64,000 nt of DNA. Origin: an uncultured Eggerthellaceae bacterium. GTDB taxonomy: Bacteria > Actinomycetota > Coriobacteriia > Coriobacteriales > Eggerthellaceae. The notes beneath the pieces were generated by a model. The model saw nothing but the letters and a program-made list of their open reading frames with translations. It ran no database searches and was not told where the DNA came from. Positions within the stretch are counted from its first letter, which is position 1; every line of letters starts with the position of its first letter. Both the position numbers and the translations under genes were made by a program. This document shows positions 1 through 8,301 of this stretch, piece after piece. The DNA is taken from positions 62,001 through 126,000 of the forward strand of contig CAUDUM010000007.1 of the NCBI GenBank assembly GCA_958452575.1, in the 5' to 3' direction.

Positions 1-609
1 TACTACGCCGCCGGCGACTCGATCGACCGCCTGGCCAAGATGCCGATCGTCAAGACCGTGCTGGGCAAGGGCTACGACGTGCTGCTGTGCACCCAGGATG
101 TGGACGAGTTCTGCTTCATGGCGATGCACGACTACGGCGCCGACGAGAACGGCGAGGGCGCCAAGGAGCTCAAAAACGTCGCCGGCGGCGATATCGACCT
201 GGCATCCGAGGACGAGAAGAAGGAGGCCGAGGAGGTCACCAAGGAGAACGAGGATCTGTTCGGCGCGATGAAGGACGCGCTGGGCGGCTCGGTGACCAAG
301 GTCGTCGTCAGCTCGCGTCTCACCGACACGCCGGCCTGCATCACGGCGGAGGGTCCGGTGTCTCTCGAGATGGAGAAGATCATGTCGCGCAACCCCGAGG
401 GCGGCGACGAGGTCAAGTCGCAGCGCGTGCTCGAGATCAACGCGAAAAGCCCGGTGTTCGAGGTGCTGAAGCAGGCTCAGGCGGATGGAGATGCCGACAA
501 GGTGCGCCTGTACACCAACCTGCTGTACGATCAGGCGCTGCTGATCGAGGGCATCCAGCTGGACGATCCGGTCGCGTTCGCGCAGAATATCGTAAAATTG
601 ATGGCGTAG
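1..609 (+). CDS. htpG: Chaperone protein HtpG (Hsp90), C-terminal part
   Basis: The reading frame is open from base 1, so only the last 202 residues of this ATP-dependent cytosolic chaperone are present. The fragment begins YYAAGDS and soon reads YDVLLCTQDVDEFC, which fits the late middle domain of bacterial Hsp90. It continues through the dimerisation domain, with the segment SSRLTDTPACI, and ends with helices rich in NLLYDQALLIEG, a usual HtpG C-terminus. A strong hairpin with a T-run follows directly, so the gene is probably the last of its transcript. The family assignment is firm; the N-terminal ATPase domain is outside the window. Confidence 0.93.
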   Translation, partial: YYAAGDSIDRLAKMPIVKTVLGKGYDVLLCTQDVDEFCFMAMHDYGADENGEGAKELKNVAGGDIDLASEDEKKEAEEVTKENEDLFGAMKDALGGSVTKVVVSSRLTDTPACITAEGPVSLEMEKIMSRNPEGGDEVKSQRVLEINAKSPVFEVLKQAQADGDADKVRLYTNLLYDQALLIEGIQLDDPVAFAQNIVKLMA

Positions 610-614
610 CCTGA

Positions 615-648
615 AGCGCCGGCCGCGAGGCCGGCGCTTTTTCTTTTT
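615..648 (+). terminator. Rho-independent terminator after htpG
   Basis: A 10-bp GC-rich stem (615-624 with 629-638, loop GCGA) runs into a T-rich tract at 638-648. It starts six bases after the htpG stop and ends 16 bases before the apt start, so it should separate the two transcripts. Confidence 0.9.
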
Positions 649-664
649 GGACGGAAGGATCCGC

Positions 665-1198
665 ATGGCAGCGTTCGACTTCGAGAGCCTCATCGTCGAC
701 ATCCCCGACTATCCCGAGCCGGGCGTTGTGTTCAAGGACATCACGCCGCTGCTCAAGGATCCGGACGGGTTCGCAGCGGTCGTCGACGCGCTGGCGGATC
801 ACTTTGCGGGCAGGGGCGTCACCAAAGTCGTGGGCGCCGAGGCCCGCGGTTTCATGATCGGCGCGCCGGTGGCATATCGCTTGCATGCGGGCTTTGTTCC
901 CGCGCGCAAGCCGGGCAAGCTGCCGCGCGAGACGTTCGCGCAAGCCTATGATCTGGAGTACGGCTCCGATGCGCTGGAGATCCACGCCGATGCGTTGGGG
1001 CCGGGCGATACGGTGCTGATGATCGACGACCTTGCTGCCACGGGCGGCACCGCGGCGGCGGCCGCGCGATTGATCGAGCGGTCCGGGGCAAAGATCGTCG
1101 GGTTCGGCTTTTTGCTGGAGCTCGGCTTCCTGAACCCCCGCGATGTGCTCGCAAAGGCGTGCGGCGCCGAAGCGTTCTCGCTCGTCCGCGTGGATTAG
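665..1198 (+). CDS. apt: Adenine phosphoribosyltransferase
   Basis: A 177-residue type I phosphoribosyltransferase that salvages adenine with PRPP to make AMP in the cytosol. The N-terminus has the APT-typical IPDYPEPGVVFKDITPLL, and the PRPP-binding loop VLMIDDLAATGGT lies near residue 120. The ATG at 665 follows GGACGGAAGGA at good spacing and gives the normal family length; an ATG 18 bases upstream would add six residues without a better site. The next gene starts eight bases after the stop, so co-transcription with yigZ is likely. Confidence 0.95.
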   Translation: MAAFDFESLIVDIPDYPEPGVVFKDITPLLKDPDGFAAVVDALADHFAGRGVTKVVGAEARGFMIGAPVAYRLHAGFVPARKPGKLPRETFAQAYDLEYGSDALEIHADALGPGDTVLMIDDLAATGGTAAAAARLIERSGAKIVGFGFLLELGFLNPRDVLAKACGAEAFSLVRVD

Positions 1199-1206
1199 GC
1201 GCAGCG

Positions 1207-1848
1207 ATGGAAGCCTACACCACCATCGAAGGCCGGGCGGTCGCCGAGATCGAGGAGAAGAAAAGCCGCTTCATCGCGAGCGTGGCGCATGTGGAGACGG
1301 AGGAGGAGGCGCTTGCCTTTCTTGAGGAGATCCGCACTGCCAACCGCATGGCGCGCCACAACGTGTACGCCTACGTGCTGCGATCCGCCGACGGCGCCGG
1401 CACCGGCGGCGAGCGCGTGCGCTACTCGGATGACGGCGAGCCCCAGAAGACCGCCGGGCTGCCAACGCTCGAAGTGATCCGCCATGCGGGGTTGACCGAC
1501 ATCATCGTGGTCGTCACCCGCTATTTCGGAGGCGTGCTGCTGGGCACGGGCGGGCTTGTGCGCGCCTACACGCAGGCGACGCAGGCTGGCATCGCGGCGG
1601 CGCCGCAGGTGACGGTTTCGCGCTGCGTGGACGTGCGGCTCGCTTTGCCGTATTCGTCCTACGAATCGGTGCGCCGTCTGGCGGTGGAAAGCGGTGCCAA
1701 GGTGATCGATGAGCAATTCACCGACCAGGTATCGCTTTGCGTCCGACTGCTCGACGGGGATCAGGACGCGTTTTTGGTCAAGCTATCCGAGCTGATGCAC
1801 GGCCGTGAATGCGCTCAAGTGGAAGGCCCCTTCGACGCGGTCTTCTAA
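1207..1848 (+). CDS. yigZ: YigZ/IMPACT family protein
   Basis: A 213-residue protein with an N-terminal UPF0029 (IMPACT) domain, showing KSRFIA, ARHNVYAY, DDGEPQKTAG and the glycine-rich VVTRYFGGVLLGTGGL, followed by a DUF1949-type C-terminal domain. Members are found in nearly all bacteria. The fold suggests nucleic-acid or translation-factor binding, but the biochemical role is not settled. The ATG at 1207 is chosen because homologous sequence begins there; the open frame runs further upstream into apt. It appears to form a short transcript with apt. Confidence 0.9.
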   Translation: MEAYTTIEGRAVAEIEEKKSRFIASVAHVETEEEALAFLEEIRTANRMARHNVYAYVLRSADGAGTGGERVRYSDDGEPQKTAGLPTLEVIRHAGLTDIIVVVTRYFGGVLLGTGGLVRAYTQATQAGIAAAPQVTVSRCVDVRLALPYSSYESVRRLAVESGAKVIDEQFTDQVSLCVRLLDGDQDAFLVKLSELMHGRECAQVEGPFDAVF

Positions 1849-1876
1849 ACGCGCGTCAAAAACCAGCGCAAACCTT

Positions 1877-1882
1877 TATACT
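1877..1882 (+). promoter_or_regulatory. Possible -10 element upstream of uspA
   Basis: TATACT lies in the otherwise GC-rich yigZ-uspA gap, about 80 bases before the uspA start. No good -35 hexamer is visible 16-18 bases upstream, so this is a suggestion only. Confidence 0.35.
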
Positions 1883-1962
1883 GAAAGCGACAGGCGGGCC
1901 CGCAAGGGCAATCGAAGGCGTCGTATCGCCCGTGGGCGGGGCGCAAGGAAAAGGAGGTCGCT

Positions 1963-2391
1963 ATGGCTATCGAGAAGATCCTGGTGGCAGTTGACGGTTC
2001 CGAGGGCGCCGATCACGCATTGGAGATGGCGCAGGCGGTTGCCGCACCCAACCCCGACACGCATGTCGATCTGGTGTACGTGGTCCCGATCCCGCTGCTC
2101 GACGACAATCAGGCAGCCAACTTCAAGAGCATTCTGGACATGATGGTCGCCGACGGACGCGAGCTGCTCATCGAGGCGCGCGACAAGATGCCCGAGGTCG
2201 CCGATCGCACCGACACGCTGATCATCACGGGCACCAACCCCGCGACCGAGATCATCAAGCTCATCGAAAAGGGCGGCTACGACCTTATGGTCATCGGCAG
2301 CCGCGGCCTGAGCGGCATCAAGGCCTATCTGGGCAGCGTCAGCCACAAGGTGCTGAACGGCTCCAAGGTCTCCGTGCTCGTCGCCAAGTAG
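1963..2391 (+). CDS. Universal stress protein (UspA family)
   Basis: A 142-residue single-domain cytosolic UspA protein of normal length. It starts with ILVAVDGSEGADHAL, where the Asp of AVDGS is the usual nucleotide-contacting residue. Near the end it has the ATP-binding signature G-x2-G-x9-GS within GSRGLSGIKAYLGSVS, so it is probably of the nucleotide-binding class. A strong AAGGAGG site precedes the ATG. The next gene starts on the base after the stop, so the two are translationally coupled, though no functional link between the families is established. Confidence 0.93.
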   Translation: MAIEKILVAVDGSEGADHALEMAQAVAAPNPDTHVDLVYVVPIPLLDDNQAANFKSILDMMVADGRELLIEARDKMPEVADRTDTLIITGTNPATEIIKLIEKGGYDLMVIGSRGLSGIKAYLGSVSHKVLNGSKVSVLVAK

Positions 2392-3255
2392 ATGAGAACC
2401 CGCAAAAACGTACTGCTGCTGTTCAGCAAGGTTCCCGAGCCGGGTCTGGTGAAGACCCGGCTCACCACGCTTAAGGACGGCGTGTTCGAGCCCGATGTCG
2501 CGTCGGGCCTGTACCACTGCATGCTGTTCGACGTGGTCGAGATCTGCTGCGCGGCGATGACGCGGCTCGAGGAGCGCGCGTGCGCCGTCGATCCCGTCAC
2601 GGGCGAGGAGATCCGCGACGTCTACGAGATGCGCATCTCCACGGCTCCCGTCGGCAACCTCGACAAGATGCGCGAGCTCTTTGCGGTTTCCGGCACATGG
2701 CCGCGCGAGATCGTATTCGTCGCTGACGAGGGCAAAAGCTTCGACGAGCACTACAACGACGCGTTCCAGAAGGCGTGGAACGACGGCGCGGACACGATCC
2801 TGTCGATGGGTGCCGACATGCCGGCCCTGACCGTCGACGATGTGGTGCGCGGGTTCGAGGCGCTGCAGAAGCTCGACGTCAGCGACAAGGGCGGCATCGT
2901 TCTGGCGCCCGACCAAGAAATGGGCGTGTCGATCGTCGGCTGGCCGCGCAAGACCGAATTCGACCATTCGGGCGTGTTCTACAACCAAGAGGGCCTGACG
3001 GTGCTGCCCGCGTATATCGCCAAAGCGCGCCGGATGGGCCTGCCGGCGATCTATCTGCCGCCGGTGCCGGACGTGGACACCATGGCCGATCTCATGCACA
3101 ACATCACCGTGGTCGAGGCGCTGAATTACTGCGCGCCGTTCGACGGCAACACGCCGCCGTGGCGCACCGCCGACGCGCTCAAGCAGATGGGCTGGGACGA
3201 GGTCCGCGTCATGCCCAATGACCTGCGCGACCCACGCGAGGCGATCGACAAGTAA
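2392..3255 (+). CDS. DUF2064/TIGR04282-like glycosyltransferase-fold protein (copy 1)
   Basis: A 287-residue cytosolic protein that opens with LLLFSKVPEPGLVKTRLT, the nucleotide-binding start of DUF2064 proteins (a GT-A/CofC-like fold; TIGR04282 is named for association with radical-SAM and selenocysteine-domain proteins). The middle has SMGADMPAL, resembling the family's acidic metal/nucleotide site, and VPDVDTMADL lies near the C-terminus. At 287 residues it appears longer than the roughly 200 usual for the family. It abuts uspA with no gap. A clear paralog lies at 62826-63704, beside Mo enzymes. The substrate is unknown. Confidence 0.75.
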   Translation: MRTRKNVLLLFSKVPEPGLVKTRLTTLKDGVFEPDVASGLYHCMLFDVVEICCAAMTRLEERACAVDPVTGEEIRDVYEMRISTAPVGNLDKMRELFAVSGTWPREIVFVADEGKSFDEHYNDAFQKAWNDGADTILSMGADMPALTVDDVVRGFEALQKLDVSDKGGIVLAPDQEMGVSIVGWPRKTEFDHSGVFYNQEGLTVLPAYIAKARRMGLPAIYLPPVPDVDTMADLMHNITVVEALNYCAPFDGNTPPWRTADALKQMGWDEVRVMPNDLRDPREAIDK

Positions 3256-3285
3256 GAAGGTCCCAGGCGTTTTTCTTGTTTCCGA

Positions 3286-3348
3286 CAAATCCTCGAGGGA
3301 TTTGACGGCTAAATGGTCTGAATAGTCGTCGAAACCCTCGAGGATTTG
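3286..3348. repeat. 14-bp inverted repeat between convergent genes
   Basis: Perfect 14-nt arms at 3286-3299 and 3335-3348 are separated by 35 bases, and each arm contains the self-complementary CCTCGAGG. It lies between the stop of the upstream plus-strand gene and the stop of the minus-strand methyltransferase, so it may act as a bidirectional terminator, but there is no clean T-run. Confidence 0.6.
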
Positions 3349-3350
3349 CT

Positions 3351-4217
3351 TTATCCGCGCCTTCGCAGCTCCCAGAACGCCACGGCGCTCGCAGCGGCGA
3401 CGTTCAGCGAATCGACGCCGTGCTCCATCGGGATGCGCACGGTGTAGTCGCAGCGCGCGATCGTCTCGGGCGCCAATCCGTCGCCCTCGGTTCCCAGCAC
3501 GACGGCGAGTTTGTCCTCGCGCGCGAGCGCAAGGTCGTCGAGTTGGATCGAGTCATCCGAAAGCGCCAGCGCCGCCGTCTTGAATCCGAGCCGGTGCAGC
3601 AAAGGGATGCCCTCATTGGCCCAGGCAGCGCTCGGGTGTCCGGGTGTGCCGGCCGCGCCCGCCTCGTCGCCGATGCGCGTCCACGGCACCTGGAACACCG
3701 TTCCCATGCTCACGCGCACGGCGCGACGGTACAACGGGTCGTAGCAGGCGGGCGTCACCAGCACGGCGTCCACGCCCAAGGCGGCGGCGGAGCGGAAGAT
3801 GGCCCCGACGTTGGTGTGGTTGGTGATGTTCTCCAGGATCGCGACCAGCCTCGCATCGCGCACGAGTTCCTCGACGCTGGCGAGCCGTGGCCTGCGAAAC
3901 GCCGCAAGCGCCCCGCGGGTCAACTCGAAGCCGGTCAGCTTGCGCAGCTCCGTTTCGGGCGCGACGAACGTCGGCACATCGAGCCCACGCGCTGCCGCCG
4001 CGTCGATGAGCGGCTGCATCGAAGGCAGCCACTTCTCCTCCATCAAAAACGAGAGCGGTTCGTGTCCCGCGGCGAGCGCCCGCTCGATCACCTTGCCCGA
4101 TTCGGCGATGAAGATGCCCTTCTCCGGTTCGAGCTTGTTGCGCAGCTGCACCTCGGTCAGGCGCGCATACGCGTCGAGGCGGGGGTCGGACAGGTCGGCG
4201 ATGCGGATGATGGACAT
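3351..4217 (-). CDS. TrmH/SpoU-family RNA 2'-O-methyltransferase
   Basis: A 288-residue SPOUT-class methyltransferase. The first ~110 residues form the usual L30e-like RNA-binding part. The SPOUT knot motifs follow: ENITNHTNVGAIFRSAAALG (motif 1, catalytic Arg), VVLGTEGDGL (motif 2) and IPMEHGVDSLNVAAASAV (motif 3). It should use S-adenosylmethionine to 2'-O-methylate an rRNA or tRNA ribose; the target cannot be told from sequence. It is the downstream gene of a minus-strand pair, with the isochorismatase gene 118 bases upstream. Confidence 0.9.
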   Translation of the reverse strand: MSIIRIADLSDPRLDAYARLTEVQLRNKLEPEKGIFIAESGKVIERALAAGHEPLSFLMEEKWLPSMQPLIDAAAARGLDVPTFVAPETELRKLTGFELTRGALAAFRRPRLASVEELVRDARLVAILENITNHTNVGAIFRSAAALGVDAVLVTPACYDPLYRRAVRVSMGTVFQVPWTRIGDEAGAAGTPGHPSAAWANEGIPLLHRLGFKTAALALSDDSIQLDDLALAREDKLAVVLGTEGDGLAPETIARCDYTVRIPMEHGVDSLNVAAASAVAFWELRRRG

Positions 4218-4335
4218 AGGGGCTCTTTCTCGTGGCGGTCAGATGCTAAGGGCATGGGGCAAAAGGTGCGAACGGATGCGGCAAGCGGGGGCGGGCGAGG
4301 ATCGGCTCGGTGCGTCCGGGCCGGGACTGCGGGCG

Positions 4336-4986
4336 TTAGTGCGCGTCGCGGTAGGCGCGCACCGCTTCGGCGACCCCGGCGGCGGTATCCGGCATATCGG
4401 CCAGCCCCTTTTCGCAGAAGTTGTCGCAATCAAGCACGTAAGCGCCGATGAACGCCATGTCCTCGATGTTGGCGTGCTGCACGTCGGGCGTGCGCGAGGA
4501 CGTGCAGTCTTCGATGACGGCGACATTGTAGTTCAGCGACAAGGCGTCGTAACACGTGGAGCGGATGCAGTTGGGCGTGGTGGTTCCGATGAGCACGACG
4601 GTGTCGATGCCCGCGCGTCGCAAGACGTCGTCGAGCCGCGTGCCGAAGAATGCGGAGAAGCGGGGTTTCACCAAAACGCGATCGCCGTCGGCGGGTTTGA
4701 GCAGATCAGGGGCATCAAGCGAGTCGGGATCGTCTCCTTCGACGCATAAGGGACGTCCGCCCTCAAGCCAGATGCGGTGGCGCACCGGCTCGACGTCGGA
4801 TCCGTCGGGCGCGTATTCGCGGCGCACGTGGAACACCGCCATCCCTGCCGCGCGCGCCGCAGCCAGCGCTCGTGCGCACGCCGGAATCGTCGCCGCTGCT
4901 CCGGCAACGCAAAGCGAAGACGGCGGGTCGATGAACCCGTTTTGCATATCGATCATTATGAGCGCCGCTCGTTTCGGTTCGATCAT
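4336..4986 (-). CDS. Isochorismatase-family cysteine hydrolase
   Basis: A 216-residue cytosolic hydrolase of the isochorismatase-like superfamily (nicotinamidase, isochorismatase and carbamoylases). The catalytic triad is visible: Asp in MIDMQNGFID, Lys in LVKPRFSAFF and Cys in TTPNCIRSTCYDA. The remainder of the family signature, YNVAVIEDCTSS, is also present. An AAGGGG ribosome site precedes the ATG at 4986. The substrate is not determinable; neighbours give no pathway clue. Confidence 0.88.
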   Translation of the reverse strand: MIEPKRAALIMIDMQNGFIDPPSSLCVAGAAATIPACARALAAARAAGMAVFHVRREYAPDGSDVEPVRHRIWLEGGRPLCVEGDDPDSLDAPDLLKPADGDRVLVKPRFSAFFGTRLDDVLRRAGIDTVVLIGTTTPNCIRSTCYDALSLNYNVAVIEDCTSSRTPDVQHANIEDMAFIGAYVLDCDNFCEKGLADMPDTAAGVAEAVRAYRDAH

Positions 4987-5046
4987 GGTGCCCCTTTCGC
5001 ATGGACTTCGTCTCCATGATAGCGGTAGGAACCGAGGATGCGCCGA

Positions 5047-5487
5047 CTATCGGCTTGCTCTCCGAATCAGCATCCAAGCGAACGCCGCGGCCATAAGTAC
5101 GAGTCCGCCGGCGTCGAATGCGATGAATCGCAGGATGCTGGCGGCAAGCACGTCGTGTCCGGCGGGAAGCCCCAGCAGGATGGCGGTTTCCCCGACAAGC
5201 CCGATCGCCTGCTGCACCAGCACGACCGCGTACAGCGCTTGGAACCGCCGCGGGCTTGCGATGACGGTGGGGTACGTTGCGTTCCACATCAGAAAAGCGA
5301 CGCCGAGTCCGCGCACCGCCGCCTCGCCGGCAACCCCCGACAATTCGTACGCTCCAGCGAACGCCTCCGGCCACAGCACGAACTGCAGCGCGCATTGGAC
5401 GTTCAATGCGAACACGATCGCAACCGCGATGCGCGCCGCGATGGCGGGGACGTTGTGCGAGGCTTTCTCCTGTTCGTCATGTGCCAA
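5047..5487 (-). CDS. Small four-helix membrane protein, unknown function
   Basis: A 146-residue protein with four hydrophobic stretches of about 20 residues, beginning at roughly residues 16, 55, 85 and 113, and short polar termini. It begins with TTG preceded by GAAGGCAG. I do not recognise a family; the lone conserved-looking feature is MWNATYP at the start of a loop. It is oriented with the isochorismatase gene 60 bases downstream, so the two may be co-transcribed. No catalytic motif is seen. Confidence 0.6.
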   Translation of the reverse strand: MAHDEQEKASHNVPAIAARIAVAIVFALNVQCALQFVLWPEAFAGAYELSGVAGEAAVRGLGVAFLMWNATYPTVIASPRRFQALYAVVLVQQAIGLVGETAILLGLPAGHDVLAASILRFIAFDAGGLVLMAAAFAWMLIRRASR

Positions 5488-5843
5488 GGTTTGCTCTGCC
5501 TTCGGGTTTTGGGAAAGGATTGCGGCTCGCTCGAGGGGTTTCGGGTCTGCTGCCGTTTTCGAGCTCGCTGTCGCAGATCATGATAGCAGGGAGCGCTGGA
5601 AGGCGCGTTGCCTTCCACGCGCACCATTCAGGTGCTTTTGCGCAAACGAGCGATGGTAGAAGCCGAAATGACGCGATTAGAGTGTCTGGCGAGGATCCTC
5701 TGCTCGATGATGCCCTATTATTGCAAGGAGAGAGCCCGGCCGACGATGCTGGTTGAGAAGCGGGTCGGAGGGCGCAAGCTTTGAAAAGCCGAATCCGCAT
5801 AGGCGGAAAGAATCAGCATGGGCGAGAAGACGGGGAGGCGGGC
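5488..5843. other. Intergenic stretch between divergent genes
   Basis: These 356 bases separate a minus-strand gene from a plus-strand small membrane protein. There is no RNA gene, repeat or strong promoter match that I can support. A frame open from a TTG at 5781 extends the next gene upstream but has no ribosome site. Confidence 0.5.
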
Positions 5844-6038
5844 ATGAGGGACGGCGAAGAGCGTGGCGAAACCCGGGGAGCAAACGACCAGGGGAAAAAC
5901 GAGAAGATAAAATCCGAGTTCATGCGCGGTGCGAAACGCAAGGTTCCGAAAAGCGCGCTTGTCGGCGCGTTCTCGGCACTGGCGCTCTGCATCGTCGTCA
6001 TCATCGTCGTCGTGCTGGTGGTGGGAGGCGCCGCCTAG
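5844..6038 (+). CDS. Small single-pass membrane protein, hypothetical
   Basis: About 64 residues from the ATG at 5844, which follows GGGGAGG at suitable spacing. The N-terminal 40 residues are very polar and charged (rich in Gly, Glu, Lys and Arg). A basic patch KRKVPK then leads into one long Val/Ile-rich transmembrane helix that ends at the C-terminus. This would place the charged half in the cytoplasm. It ends 30 bases before mazG and may share its transcript. No family is recognised; it could be non-coding. Confidence 0.5.
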   Translation: MRDGEERGETRGANDQGKNEKIKSEFMRGAKRKVPKSALVGAFSALALCIVVIIVVVLVVGGAA

Positions 6039-6068
6039 CGCGCGTCAGAAATCGGAAGGAGTCCGACA

Positions 6069-7142
6069 ATGGCAGATCAACCCGGTGCTGCGTCCGAACA
6101 CGACGTGACGGCTTATCGCGAGGTTCCCGCCACGGCGGCGGAGCGCATCGCCAATCCGCAGCCGCATCCCGACTTCGAGACGTTCGTCGCCACCATCGCG
6201 GCGCTGCGAGCCCCCGACGGGTGTCCATGGGATCGCGAGCAGACGCACGGCAGCATCGCGCACAACATGATCGAGGAGGCCTACGAGGCGGTCGACGCCA
6301 TCGAGGCGCTCGCATCGGCAGAGGGCGCCGACAAGGCCGTCCCCGATTCCGATCTTGACCCTTCGTCCGAAGACCCGTGCGCCGCTGCGCCCGATCACAC
6401 CCGCGCCGTTGCGCACCTGCGCGAGGAGCTGGGCGACGTCCTTCTCCAAGTGGTGCTGCAAAGCCAGATCGCGGAGGATGCCGGCGAGTTCACCATCGAC
6501 GACGTCTGCGCCGACATCAACGCCAAGATGATCCGCCGCCATCCGCATGTGTTCGGCGACGCCTCCGCCGATGACGCGTCGGCCGTGCTGGGCCTGTGGG
6601 ATCGGGTCAAGCTTGCCGAGAAGGAGGCTGCCGACGATGCGGCGGCTGCCGCCGGCGAAGCGCGCGAGGGCCTGCTCGACGGCGTGCCCACGAGCTTCCC
6701 TGCTCTGATGCAGGCGCAGAAGATCTCGCGCAAGGCGGTCGCCGCCGGATTCGAATGGGGCACCATCGACGATGTGTGGTCACAGGTCGCCGAGGAGATC
6801 GCCGAGCTGAAGGACGCCTATGCCGCCGCACCCAAAGGATCCAAGGGCAAGGTCAGCGTGACGGGGGAGATGCCGGCGGATGTGGACGGCGCGAAAAGCC
6901 CCGAGGAGCTGGTCGCCGCCGTCGAACTGGAGTTTGGCGATGTGCTGTTCGCGCTGGTGAACGTCGCGCGCAAGATGGGCATCGATGGCGAGGATGCCTT
7001 ACGTGCGACCTGCGGAAAGTTTCGCCGTCGCTGGGCGCATATGGAGCGCCAAGCGTGGGAGCAGGGCCGCAGCATCGAGGATCTGACCACCGCCGAGCAG
7101 GAGCTTTTGTGGCAGCAAGCCAAAGTGGACGAGAGGGACTAG
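6069..7142 (+). CDS. mazG: Nucleoside triphosphate pyrophosphohydrolase MazG
   Basis: A 357-residue enzyme with two MazG modules, expected to hydrolyse (d)NTPs to monophosphates and pyrophosphate as house-cleaning. The first shows LRAPDGCPWDREQTH, MIEEAYE, REELGDVLLQVVLQSQIAE and KMIRRHPHVFGD. The second, near the C-terminus, has EFGDVLFALVNVAR and KFRRRWAHME. It is longer than the E. coli protein (about 263 residues), because of an acidic/Ala-rich insert of some 45 residues between the EEAYE and EELGD metal-site motifs and another between the modules. An AAGGAG site precedes the ATG. Confidence 0.93.
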   Translation: MADQPGAASEHDVTAYREVPATAAERIANPQPHPDFETFVATIAALRAPDGCPWDREQTHGSIAHNMIEEAYEAVDAIEALASAEGADKAVPDSDLDPSSEDPCAAAPDHTRAVAHLREELGDVLLQVVLQSQIAEDAGEFTIDDVCADINAKMIRRHPHVFGDASADDASAVLGLWDRVKLAEKEAADDAAAAAGEAREGLLDGVPTSFPALMQAQKISRKAVAAGFEWGTIDDVWSQVAEEIAELKDAYAAAPKGSKGKVSVTGEMPADVDGAKSPEELVAAVELEFGDVLFALVNVARKMGIDGEDALRATCGKFRRRWAHMERQAWEQGRSIEDLTTAEQELLWQQAKVDERD

Positions 7143-7380
7143 CTGAGCGCTTCCCCTTCAGAAGGCAGACGGGAACGCCTGCTCCTCGTCCACAAAGGCG
7201 CCGCCATGCGAAGGCGCGGTGATGCCGCGGCACTGTGCGAAGGCGTGCGAAAGACGTTGAAAACCTCTCATTCCGGGATGCGATGAAGAAAAACGAATAT
7301 GATCGGCAAACGAAGGTGCGCCAGCGTCTCTCATGCACTATCATGTTCGAGCTATCCGCTTCATGCAAGGAGATCCGCCC

Positions 7381-8301
7381 ATGGCCAATTCCGACGTCAC
7401 CCGACCCAACGAAGATTACCGATCATTGGGCGGGACGCGCATCGTCCTTTCCTCCGCTCCCGCTTGGCCGGCTACGCGCCCGACGGGATGGAGCGCGGTG
7501 CCCGAAGGGGATTGGTCGACCACCAAGGGCAAGAAGATGCACGTCGCGCCGCCGCGCATCACCGGCACGGATTCCGAAGAGACCCTCAACGGCGACGGCG
7601 TAGATCCCATCGAAAAAGAGCCGCTCATCGCGCTTGATGCGCTGGACGAGCAATCCCTCACCTCGGCGGATCTGGCGCGCGTAAAACACGCCGAGCGCAA
7701 AACGCGCGAGATCCTGCAAAAGTACCGCGCCGCCATGCGCGAGATGATGGTCCGCTGCGAGATCATAGACCAGGACCTCAGCCTTAAGAAGCACCGCAAC
7801 CCCATCCACCATGTGGAGTCGCGCATCAAAAGCCCCGAGAGCATCTTCGAGAAGCTGGGGCGCTACGGCAAAGAGCCCACGCTCGAGAACATGGAGCGCT
7901 ACATCATGGATATCGCGGGCATCCGCATCATCTGCTCGTACATCCAGGATGTGTACAACATGCTCGACCTGCTGAAGCGCCAGGACGACCTGATCATCGT
8001 CAACGTGAAGGACTACATCAAAAACCCCAAGCCCAACGGCTACCGCAGCTTGCACGTGATCATTCGCATCCCGGTGTACTTCCTGGACAAAAAGGAGCTC
8101 ATCCCCGTCGAGATCCAGCTGCGCACCATCGCGATGGATTTTTGGGCAAGCCTCGAGCACGATCTCAAGTACAAGGCGGTCCGCCGAATCCAGGGCATCG
8201 ATTCGTACCACGAACTGAAGGATTGCAGTCGCATCATCGAGGAAGTGGAAAGCAGGATGCAGGTCCTTGCGCGCGCGCTCGATGCGGAGGACGAGGATTA
8301 G
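7381..8301 (+). CDS. GTP pyrophosphokinase, small alarmone synthetase type
   Basis: A 306-residue RelA/SpoT-family protein with only the synthetase domain. The core runs from about residue 110 to 300 and has YIMDIAGIRIICSYI, NPKPNGYRSLH, VEIQLRTIAMDFWASLEH and DLKYK, the pattern of (p)ppGpp synthetases. There is no hydrolase HD, TGS or ACT domain, so it should make pppGpp/ppGpp from ATP and GTP/GDP without degrading it. The first ~95 residues are a non-conserved extension, making it longer than typical stand-alone synthetases. CAAGGAG precedes the ATG at 7381. Its stop overlaps the stop of the convergent transporter gene. Confidence 0.9.
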   Translation: MANSDVTRPNEDYRSLGGTRIVLSSAPAWPATRPTGWSAVPEGDWSTTKGKKMHVAPPRITGTDSEETLNGDGVDPIEKEPLIALDALDEQSLTSADLARVKHAERKTREILQKYRAAMREMMVRCEIIDQDLSLKKHRNPIHHVESRIKSPESIFEKLGRYGKEPTLENMERYIMDIAGIRIICSYIQDVYNMLDLLKRQDDLIIVNVKDYIKNPKPNGYRSLHVIIRIPVYFLDKKELIPVEIQLRTIAMDFWASLEHDLKYKAVRRIQGIDSYHELKDCSRIIEEVESRMQVLARALDAEDED

